A DNA stretch of 64,000 bases from Arthrobacter sp. MSA 4-2 (GTDB taxonomy: Bacteria > Actinomycetota > Actinomycetes > Actinomycetales > Micrococcaceae). Where the stretch lies: the NCBI RefSeq assembly GCF_016405885.1, contig NZ_JAEKGC010000013.1, forward strand, positions 1 to 64,000. Reading direction: 5' to 3'. The position numbers and the translations under genes were made by a program. Positions 58,001 to 64,000 of the stretch are shown here, piece by piece. The notes under the pieces were generated by a model. That model had not been told where the DNA came from. It made no database searches and saw only the letters and a list, made by a program, of their open reading frames with translations. Numbering within the stretch: position 1 is the stretch's first letter; each line of letters begins with the position of its first letter.

Positions 58001-58822
58001 CTACTTGGTGCTTGAGGGGGACAGCAGGAGCGCCGCCTGCAGCGCCCCGCCCACGATGCCCGCCTGGTTCTTCAGCTGGGCCGGGACGATGCGGGTGCGC
58101 AGGTCAAGCGAGGGAAGGTATTCGGCGCTGCGCTTGGAGATCCCGCCGCCGACGATGAACAGCTCGGGGGAGAAGAGGAACTCGACGTGGGAGAAGTACC
58201 GCTGGAGCCGCACCGCGTATTCGTCCCAGTCGATCCCGTCCCGTTCACGTGCCACGGCCGATGCCTTGGACTCGGCGTCGTGCCCGTCGATCTCGAGGTG
58301 CCCCAGCTCAGCGTTGGGCACCAGCTGCCCGTTGAAGATGAACGCCGAACCGATGCCGGTGCCCAGGGTGATCACCAGGACTGTCCCGGCCACGCCCTTG
58401 CCGGCGCCGTAGCGCACCTCGGCCAGGCCGGCGGCGTCGGCGTCGTTGATGACGTGGACGCTCCGGCCGAGCACCCGCGTGAAGAGGGCGTCGACGTCGG
58501 TGTCGACCCAGCTCTTGTCGACATTCGCCGCTGAGCGGGCGACACCGTGCTGGATGATGGCCGGGAAGGTCACACCCACCGGCACATCGGCGGCCGGACC
58601 GCCCGGGCGCGAGGAGAGTTCGGTGACGATCTCGGCAACGACGCCGGCGACCGCCTCCGGGGTGGCGGGCTGCGGAGTCGGAATCCGGTAGCGCTCACCG
58701 ACGATTTCGCCCTTGGCCAGGTCGACAATGCCGCCCTTGATCCCGGTGCCGCCGATATCGACACCGATGACGGTGGCGGGCAGCTTCCGGCCGGGCTTCT
58801 TCTTGTCGATGTCCTTGGGCAT
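58001..58822 (-). CDS. ppgK: Polyphosphate glucokinase
   Basis: Phosphorylates glucose using polyphosphate (and usually ATP); an actinobacterial hallmark. ROK fold with GVDIGGTGIKGGIVDLAKG, INDADAAGLAEVRYGAGKG and VITLGTGIGSAFIFNGQLVP. No CxCGxxGCxE zinc motif is present, as expected for PpgK and in contrast to the ROK glucokinase at 17.3 kb. It is 273 aa. CCTGGAGAATC precedes the ATG. A cell with both enzymes can spare ATP when polyphosphate is abundant. Confidence 0.94.
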   Translation of the reverse strand: MPKDIDKKKPGRKLPATVIGVDIGGTGIKGGIVDLAKGEIVGERYRIPTPQPATPEAVAGVVAEIVTELSSRPGGPAADVPVGVTFPAIIQHGVARSAANVDKSWVDTDVDALFTRVLGRSVHVINDADAAGLAEVRYGAGKGVAGTVLVITLGTGIGSAFIFNGQLVPNAELGHLEIDGHDAESKASAVARERDGIDWDEYAVRLQRYFSHVEFLFSPELFIVGGGISKRSAEYLPSLDLRTRIVPAQLKNQAGIVGGALQAALLLSPSSTK

Positions 58823-58918
58823 GATTCTCCAGGTGATATTCGTGGCCGGGTGGGCGGTTCGCCCGGCCCGAGCCGTTTCGTGGGGTTGGTCGGTGTTCCC
58901 TGACCGCCGGGCGGCGGG

Positions 58919-59797
58919 TCAGGGCAGGGTGAGGATCTCGGTGCCCGTGTCGGTGACGACCAGGGTGTGTTCGAACTGCGCGGTGCGTTTGGCGTCGCGG
59001 GTCACCACGGTCCAGTCGTCGGCCCACATGTCCCACTCAATGGTGCCAAGGGTCAGCATCGGTTCGATGGTGAAGACCATTCCGGTTTCGATCACCCGGT
59101 TGTAGGCGGGGGCGGCGTCGTAGTGTGGGATGATCAGGCCGGTGTGGAACGCCTCACCCACGCCGTGGCCGGTGAAGTCGCGCACCACGCCGTAGCCGAA
59201 ACGGCGCGCGTAGGATTCGATGGCGCGGCCGATCACGTTGATCTCCCGGCCCGGGGCGACGGCCCGGATCGCCCGGTTCAGCGCCTCCTTCGTCCGCTCC
59301 ACGAGCAGCCGGGATTCCTCGTCGACGTCGCCGACGAGGAAGGTGGAGTTCGTGTCGCCGTGGACGCCGTCGAGGTAGGCGGTGATGTCGATGTTGAGGA
59401 TGTCCCCGTCCTGGAGGGCGGTGCTGTCCGGGATGCCATGGCAGATCACCTCATTGATCGAGGAGCAGATCGATTTGGGGAAGCCGCGGTAGCCGAGCGT
59501 CGACGGGTAGGCGCCGTGGTCGATGAGGAATTCGTGGCCGACCCGGTCGAGGGCGTCGGTCGTGACGCCGGGCTGGGCATGGCGTCCCACCTCCTCGACG
59601 GCTTGGGCGGCCAGCCGTCCGGCCTTGCGGATCTTCTCGATGGTTTCGGCGGTCTTCACCTCCGAGCCGGTGAAGGGCGCGGGGGCCTTGCGGCCGACGT
59701 ATTCGGGGCGGGCGATTCCGGACGGGACGGGGAGCCGGGGACTGACCATGCCGCGCTGGAGCGTTCCAACGGGTGCGGTGCCAGGATTGTGGGGCAT
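58919..59797 (-). CDS. map: Methionine aminopeptidase (type I)
   Basis: Removes N-terminal Met from new proteins. The five metal ligands sit in [19 protein letters not shown] (two Asp), [11 protein letters not shown] (His), VFTIEPML (Glu) and QFEHTLVVT (Glu). It is 292 aa, with a ~40-residue Pro-rich N-terminal extension carrying PxxP-like segments, as in the mycobacterial MetAP1c form. The start is three or so bases from the predicted transcription start, so it may be near-leaderless. It diverges from the SPOR-like gene through a perfect dyad. Confidence 0.95.
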   Translation of the reverse strand: MPHNPGTAPVGTLQRGMVSPRLPVPSGIARPEYVGRKAPAPFTGSEVKTAETIEKIRKAGRLAAQAVEEVGRHAQPGVTTDALDRVGHEFLIDHGAYPSTLGYRGFPKSICSSINEVICHGIPDSTALQDGDILNIDITAYLDGVHGDTNSTFLVGDVDEESRLLVERTKEALNRAIRAVAPGREINVIGRAIESYARRFGYGVVRDFTGHGVGEAFHTGLIIPHYDAAPAYNRVIETGMVFTIEPMLTLGTIEWDMWADDWTVVTRDAKRTAQFEHTLVVTDTGTEILTLP

Positions 59798-59806
59798 ACC
59801 CTTGAT

Positions 59807-59849
59807 CTTATAGGCGGCGGGGTTCAGAGCTGAAAGCGCCGCCTATAAG
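59807..59849. promoter_or_regulatory. Dyad with mirrored -10 hexamers between map and the SPOR gene
   Basis: CTTATAGGCGGCG (59807-59819) and CGCCGCCTATAAG (59837-59849) are perfect 13-bp inverted arms. The spacer contains a smaller near-palindrome, TTCAG-AG-CTGAA. TATAAG at the outer end of each arm points outward, towards map on the minus strand and the SPOR gene on the plus strand. Confidence 0.65.
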
Positions 59850-59917
59850 GCCACGGGCGGCTGCCGGAAGCCCGGCACCCGTGGCGGCCGCCATCGACGA
59901 CGCAGGAGGAGAAGACG

Positions 59918-60082
59918 ATGCCGCAGTACTGGTTCAATGTCCGGACCCATGAGGTCGAGGTTGACGCGCAGTCCGACTGGAAGCAGCTCATCGGTCCCTA
60001 TGAGACCCGCGCGGAGGCCGAGCGGGCCCTCGAGAAGGTTCAGCAGCGGAACAAGGCCTGGGACGCCGAGGACGAGGACTGA
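59918..60082 (+). CDS. Small SPOR-like protein, 54 aa
   Basis: Reads MPQYWFNVRTHEVE, then QSDWKQLIGPYETRAEAERA, and ends in KAWDAEDED. The YWFNV start and GPYETRAEAERAL segment resemble a single SPOR-type fold (beta-alpha units around a GPY motif). There is no signal peptide or TM helix, so it is cytoplasmic, unlike septal SPOR proteins. AGGAGGAGAAGACG gives a strong ribosome site. It is too short for many gene-finders. It lies between map and panB; equivalents are found in related actinobacteria as 'SPOR domain-containing protein'. Its function is unknown. Confidence 0.8.
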   Translation: MPQYWFNVRTHEVEVDAQSDWKQLIGPYETRAEAERALEKVQQRNKAWDAEDED

Positions 60083-60098
60083 ACGCCGGCAACCCCGG

Positions 60099-60968
60099 CT
60101 AGAAGGAGTGCTCCGGGCCGGGGAAGGTTCCGCTGCGGACCTCCTCGGCGTAGCGGGTGGCGGCGTCGGCCAGCACGGAGCGGACCTCGGCGAACTGCTT
60201 GACGAACTTCGGCTGCTTCCCGCCCCGCAGGCCGGCCATGTCCTGCCAGACGAGCACCTGGCCCGTCGTCGAGGCGCCGGCGCCGATGCCGATGGTCGGC
60301 ACCTGCACCGCGGCATCCACCTTGGCCGCGACGTCGGCGGGCACCATCTCCATGAGGACGCAGAACGCGCCCGCCGCCTCCAGGGCCAGGGCGTCGTCGA
60401 TAACCCTCCGGCCGGTGTCCCCACGGCCCTGCACCCGGTAACCGCCGAGGGCGTGTTCGCTCTGCGGGGTGAAGCCGACATGCGCCATCACCGGGATCCC
60501 GGCCCGCACCAGCGCGCGCACGGTGTCGGCGAACTGCGCGCCGCCTTCGAGCTTCACCGCGTGCGCCCCACCCTCTTTGAGCAGCCGCACCGATGACTCA
60601 ACGGCCCGGGCGGTCGAAACCTCGTAGCTGCCGAAGGGCAGATCGGCCACAATGAGCGGACGGCGTGCCGCACTGCTCACGGCGCGGGTGAACAGCACCA
60701 TCTCATTGAGCGTGATGGGCAGGGTCGTGGCGTGTCCGAGCACGTTGTTGGCGGCGGAGTCGCCGACCAGGAGCACCTCGATGCCGGCCTCGTCGAAAAT
60801 CTGTGCCGTGTACTGGTCGTAGGCCGTCAGCATGGCGAAGCGCCGGCCCTCCGCCTTGGCCTGCTGAAGGTGGTGGGTCCGGATCCGAGCCGGGCGCGGG
60901 GCCTGCTGGGGCTCTGAGGGGGTGGAAGCTCCGGTGCCGTACGGGGCGGGCATTTCGGCGGAAGTCAT
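60099..60968 (-). CDS. panB: 3-methyl-2-oxobutanoate hydroxymethyltransferase
   Basis: First committed step of pantothenate (CoA) synthesis. Signatures are MLTAYDQYTAQIFDEAGIEV, LLVGDSAANNVLGHATTLP, VADLPFGSYEVS, VKLEGGAQFADTV and VMAHVGFTPQSEHALGGYRV. It is 289 aa with a ~35-residue N-terminal extension. A TAGGCT hexamer (minus strand, 60976-60981) seven bases before the ATG indicates a leaderless message. It is convergent with the SPOR gene, with a 16-bp gap. panB-glnA-glnE linkage matches Rv2220-Rv2225. Confidence 0.95.
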   Translation of the reverse strand: MTSAEMPAPYGTGASTPSEPQQAPRPARIRTHHLQQAKAEGRRFAMLTAYDQYTAQIFDEAGIEVLLVGDSAANNVLGHATTLPITLNEMVLFTRAVSSAARRPLIVADLPFGSYEVSTARAVESSVRLLKEGGAHAVKLEGGAQFADTVRALVRAGIPVMAHVGFTPQSEHALGGYRVQGRGDTGRRVIDDALALEAAGAFCVLMEMVPADVAAKVDAAVQVPTIGIGAGASTTGQVLVWQDMAGLRGGKQPKFVKQFAEVRSVLADAATRYAEEVRSGTFPGPEHSF

Positions 60969-60975
60969 GAATCCG

Positions 60976-60981
60976 AGCCTA
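60976..60981 (-). promoter_or_regulatory. -10 element placing panB in leaderless position
   Basis: TAGGCT on the minus strand, seven bases before the ATG at 60968; the same hexamer as aroG. Confidence 0.55.
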
Positions 60982-61188
60982 CTTCACGGCTCCGGGCTCC
61001 CCTGAGCCGCGCCCCCGCCGCCCGGTAACCGGCCTGTAACATCGCCGCGCCATACTGGGCGGGCACCGGCGGACGCGTTTCCGGCGTCCGGGTCAGTAGA
61101 GTATGGAGAGATTCCGGCTCGACCGGCCAACCGGCGCGGGCAGGGAACGGCTCGGCGCAGCGCAGACGCGGCAGGAAAGAGGGTAGGG

Positions 61189-62529
61189 ATGAACCGGCAG
61201 CAGGAATTCGTACTGCGGACGATCGAGGAGCGTGACGTCCGCTTCGTCCGGCTGTGGTTCACCGACGTCGTCGGCTCACTCAAGTCCGTCGCCCTGGCCC
61301 CGGCCGAGGTCGAGGGGGCCTTCGAGGAGGGCCTCGGGTTCGACGGCTCCTCCATAGAGGGCCTGGCCCGGGTCTTCGAGTCCGACATGCTCGCCCAGCC
61401 CGACCCGTCCACGTTCCAGATCCTGCCCTGGCGCGGGGACAAGGAGCAGACCTCACGGATGTTCTGCGACATCCTCACCCCCGACGGACAGCCCTCGGCC
61501 GCCGATCCGCGCAGCGTGCTGAAGCGGACCCTCGCCAAGGCCGCCGACATGGGCTTCACCTGCTACACGCACCCCGAGATCGAGTTCTACCTGCTGAAGT
61601 CCGCCGACCTCGGCGCCGACGGCCGCCCGGTCCCCGTTGACCAGGCCGGCTATTTCGACCACGTGCCCGGCGGCGTCGCCCAGGACTTCCGGCGGACCGC
61701 CGTTGCCATGCTCGAGTCGGTGGGCATCAGCGTCGAGTTCAGCCACCACGAGGGCGGGCCCGGGCAGAACGAGATCGACCTGCGCTACGCCGACGCGCTG
61801 CAGACCGCCGACAACATCATGACCTTCCGGACCGTCATCAAGGAGGTGGCGCTCACCCAGGACAGCTACGCGACCTTCATGCCCAAGCCGTTCTCCGACC
61901 ACCCCGGCTCCGGCATGCACACCCACTTCTCGCTCTTCGAGGGTGACTCCAACGCGTTCTTCGAGGCCGGCGCCGAATTCCAGCTCTCCAAGACCGCCCG
62001 CCAGTTCATCGCCGGCATCCTGCGCCACGCCCCCGAGTTCACCGCGGTGACCAACCAGTTCGTGAACTCCTACAAGCGCCTCTGGGGCGGGGGCGAGGCG
62101 CCCAGCTACATCTCCTGGGGCCACAACAACCGCTCCGCGCTGGTGCGCATCCCCCTGTACAAGCCGAACAAGGGCCAGTCCGCCCGGATCGAATACCGGG
62201 GCATCGACTCCGCCGCGAACCCCTACCTCGCCTACGCCGTCCTGCTCGGCGCCGGGCTGAAGGGCATCGAGGAGGGCTACGAACTGCCCCTGGGCGCCGA
62301 GGACGACGTCTGGAGCCTCACCGCCGCCGAGCGGCGCGCGATGGGCCACGATCCGCTCCCGGCGAGCCTTCACGATGCGGTGCGCGCCATGGAGGACTCC
62401 GAACTCGTCGCCGAGATCCTCGGCGAGCAGGTCTTCGAGAACTTCCTGCGCAACAAGCGCGCCGAATGGCACGACTACCGTATCGAGGTCACCCCCTATG
62501 AGCTGCGCCGCAACCTGGGCATCCTGTAA
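61189..62529 (+). CDS. glnA: Glutamine synthetase, GSI-alpha-like (GlnA2)
   Basis: Type I glutamine-synthetase fold, 446 aa. Signatures are LGFDGSSIEGLARVFESDM, the active-site HPEIEFYLL, GSGMHTHFSLFEGD and NRSALVRIP. The length and the absence of the NLYDLPPEE adenylylation segment (here GIEEGYELPLGAEDD) make it GSI-alpha-like, matching M. tuberculosis GlnA2 (Rv2222c) and C. glutamicum GlnA2 and not the adenylylated GlnA1. AGGAAAGAGGG precedes the ATG. glnE starts 27 bases downstream. Whether it makes glutamine or a gamma-glutamyl amide is not decidable here. Confidence 0.9.
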   Translation: MNRQQEFVLRTIEERDVRFVRLWFTDVVGSLKSVALAPAEVEGAFEEGLGFDGSSIEGLARVFESDMLAQPDPSTFQILPWRGDKEQTSRMFCDILTPDGQPSAADPRSVLKRTLAKAADMGFTCYTHPEIEFYLLKSADLGADGRPVPVDQAGYFDHVPGGVAQDFRRTAVAMLESVGISVEFSHHEGGPGQNEIDLRYADALQTADNIMTFRTVIKEVALTQDSYATFMPKPFSDHPGSGMHTHFSLFEGDSNAFFEAGAEFQLSKTARQFIAGILRHAPEFTAVTNQFVNSYKRLWGGGEAPSYISWGHNNRSALVRIPLYKPNKGQSARIEYRGIDSAANPYLAYAVLLGAGLKGIEEGYELPLGAEDDVWSLTAAERRAMGHDPLPASLHDAVRAMEDSELVAEILGEQVFENFLRNKRAEWHDYRIEVTPYELRRNLGIL

Positions 62530-62556
62530 CGGCACCCGCCGGGCCGCTGGTGCCCG

Positions 62557-64000
62557 ATGAGCCTGGCGGGACGGCTCATCAGCGCCGGATTCACCGACCT
62601 TGAGAAGAGCACGCGGTTCCTCGAGGCCCCCGAACTGGCGGGCATCGACGCGGAGCTGCTCTTCGCCGCGCTGGGCCACGCTGCCAGCCCCGACCTCGCC
62701 CTCCAGTCGTACGTGCGCCTGCTGGCCGTCGAACCGGCGGTGGCGGAACTGTTCACCCGGGAGCCGGACCGGGCCACGGCGCTCTTCCGCCTGCTGGGGG
62801 CCTCCGAGGCGCTGGGGGAGTTCCTCATGCGCCACCCCGGGCACCTCGACGCGGTCCGGCTCCCGGCGCGGGCGGCACCCGCCGTGACACCGGAGCAGCT
62901 CCGCGCCTCCCTGCTGGCCGCGGTGGACGCCGACCCCGCGGTGGAGAACCCCGTCGCCGGGAAGACCGGGACGGGCGCCCACCAGTGCCTGCGCGCGGCC
63001 TACCGCCGCCACCTGACCGAACTGGCGGTGCGCGACCTCTCCCACCCCTCTCCCATCGACTACCTGCCCACCGCCGCCCGCGAACTGGCCGACCTGGCAG
63101 CGGCCGCACTCGAGGCCTCCCTCGCAGTGGCCCGCGCGGACCTCGCCGAAAGCTATTCCGCCGACGACATCGCCGCCGTCCGGCTCGCCGTCATCGGGAT
63201 GGGCAAGTGCGGAGCGAGGGAACTGAACTACATCTCCGACGTCGACGTGATCTACGTGATCGACGCCCCGTCCCTCGACGAGGCCCTCGCCAGCCGCATC
63301 GGCACGGCCCTGGCCACCGGCATCTCCCGCGGGGTCTACTCCGCGGGGCCCGAACCGGCGCTCTGGGAGGTCGACGCCAACCTCCGGCCGGAGGGCCGCG
63401 ACGGCCCGCTGGTGCGCACGCTCGAATCGCACCTGACCTACTACTCCCGCTGGGCCTCCACCTGGGAGTTCCAGGCGCTGCTCAAGGCGCGGGCGGTGGC
63501 CGGGGACCCGGAGCTGGGGCGCCGCTACGAGGAGGCCGTGGCGCCGCTGGTGTGGACATCGTCGGAGCGGGAGGGCTTCGTGGAGTCCGTCCGGGCGATG
63601 CGCCGGCGGGTCACCGAGAACATTCCCCGGCACGAGGGGCCGAAACAGCTCAAGCTCGGCAGCGGCGGGCTGCGCGACGTCGAATTCACGGTGCAGCTGC
63701 TGCAGCTGGTGCACGGGCGGGCCGACGAAAGCCTCAGGGTCCGGGACACCGTCACGGCGATCGCGGCCCTCAGCGCCGCCGGGTACATCGGCCGGGCCGA
63801 CGCCGCGGACCTCGACAACGCCTACCGCTACCTGCGCCTCCTTGAGCACCGCATCCAGCTGACGCAGCTGCGCCGCACCCACCTGATGCCCGACGGCGAC
63901 GCCGCCCGGCACGCGCTGGCACGCTCCACCGAGGGCGCGATGGTCAGCGTTCGCCCCACCGCACGGAGCATGGTCGAGAAATGGCAGCGGACCCGCCGGC
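62557..64000 (+). CDS. glnE: Glutamine synthetase adenylyltransferase/adenylyl-removing enzyme (3' partial)
   Basis: Controls GlnA1 by attaching or removing AMP. The first 481 codons are present without a stop and the gene runs off the window; full-length GlnE is about 950-1000 aa. The N-terminal nucleotidyltransferase motif IGMGKCGARELNYISDVDVIYV, the DANLRPEGRDGPL block and LGSGGLRDVEFTVQLLQL are diagnostic. The ATG at 62557 gives SLAGRLISAGFTDLEKS. It sits directly after a GS that lacks the canonical AMP site, as in mycobacteria, so its substrate GlnA1 should be elsewhere. Confidence 0.94.
   Translation, partial: MSLAGRLISAGFTDLEKSTRFLEAPELAGIDAELLFAALGHAASPDLALQSYVRLLAVEPAVAELFTREPDRATALFRLLGASEALGEFLMRHPGHLDAVRLPARAAPAVTPEQLRASLLAAVDADPAVENPVAGKTGTGAHQCLRAAYRRHLTELAVRDLSHPSPIDYLPTAARELADLAAAALEASLAVARADLAESYSADDIAAVRLAVIGMGKCGARELNYISDVDVIYVIDAPSLDEALASRIGTALATGISRGVYSAGPEPALWEVDANLRPEGRDGPLVRTLESHLTYYSRWASTWEFQALLKARAVAGDPELGRRYEEAVAPLVWTSSEREGFVESVRAMRRRVTENIPRHEGPKQLKLGSGGLRDVEFTVQLLQLVHGRADESLRVRDTVTAIAALSAAGYIGRADAADLDNAYRYLRLLEHRIQLTQLRRTHLMPDGDAARHALARSTEGAMVSVRPTARSMVEKWQRTRR

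Noticed and set aside
61453..63912. An 819-codon minus-strand frame over glnA and glnE
   Set aside because: It is a shadow of two well-supported genes and its composition is that of antisense high-GC coding DNA.

Overview
The window is 64 kb of chromosome from a high-GC Gram-positive actinobacterium. The evidence is about 70% GC with GTG starts in many genes, Wag31/DivIVA and SepF instead of FtsA, a polyphosphate glucokinase, and a gene order shared with Mycobacterium and Arthrobacter. The MurE motif (DDDPHDED in place of the meso-DAP motif DNPR) and the overall order fit Micrococcales, probably Micrococcaceae near Arthrobacter; I cannot name a species. I see no phage, insertion sequence, CRISPR array or genomic island. 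This is core genome, and the interest is mostly in regulatory DNA and small repeats.

Layout. 1-4.6 kb: rluB (5' end outside the window)-tyrA-cmk-der, then tRNA-Pro(GGG). 4.7-5.4 kb: a repeat-rich lipoprotein, minus strand. 5.6-8.6 kb: gcvH-garA-ftsR-DUF151 nuclease-second MerR, the same order as Rv1826-Rv1830. 9-15 kb: two orphan ParA/MinD-like ATPases flanking pyruvate carboxylase. 15-20.6 kb: long-chain acyl-CoA ligase diverging from a ROK glucokinase, a membrane protein/hydrolase pair and a lysophospholipid acyltransferase. 20.7-27.3 kb: aroG, PknL-type kinase, LysM/transglycosylase protein, Rv2175c homologue and polyprenyl synthase, resembling the Rv2173-Rv2178c neighbourhood. 27.4-29.3 kb: dinB and a DUF3040 protein. 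29.5-49.1 kb: the division/cell-wall cluster mraZ-rsmH-ftsL-ftsI-murE-murF-mraY-murD-ftsW-murG-murC-ftsQ-ftsZ-pgeF-yggS-sepF-yggT-divIVA, without ftsA or ddl. 49.3-57.8 kb: lspA-rluD family-dnaE1, a flavin reductase, a membrane protein, hisD and nrdR. 58-64 kb: ppgK, map, a 54-residue SPOR-like protein, panB, a GSI-alpha-like glnA and the first 481 codons of glnE, which runs off the window.

How the parts work together. The division cluster supplies lipid II synthesis (murE/F/D/C/G, mraY), septal polymerisation (ftsW/ftsI) and Z-ring assembly and anchoring (ftsZ/sepF/divIVA). Its genes are packed with ATGA, GTGA and TTGA stop/start overlaps. Two regulators that could act on it, MraZ and FtsR, are encoded here, and each has a plausible operator here. 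PknL, the GarA-type FHA protein and the Rv2175c homologue form a likely Ser/Thr-phosphorylation circuit.

The most noteworthy observations are: a dyad directly after a TTGACA hexamer upstream of ftsZ; three GTGGRG boxes at exact 10-bp steps before mraZ; paired NrdR boxes 32 bp apart before nrdR; perfect dyads in the fadD/glk and map/SPOR divergent promoters; and at least seven genes with a TANNNT hexamer 6-7 bases before the start codon, the layout of leaderless transcripts. I found no new multi-gene system and do not claim one.
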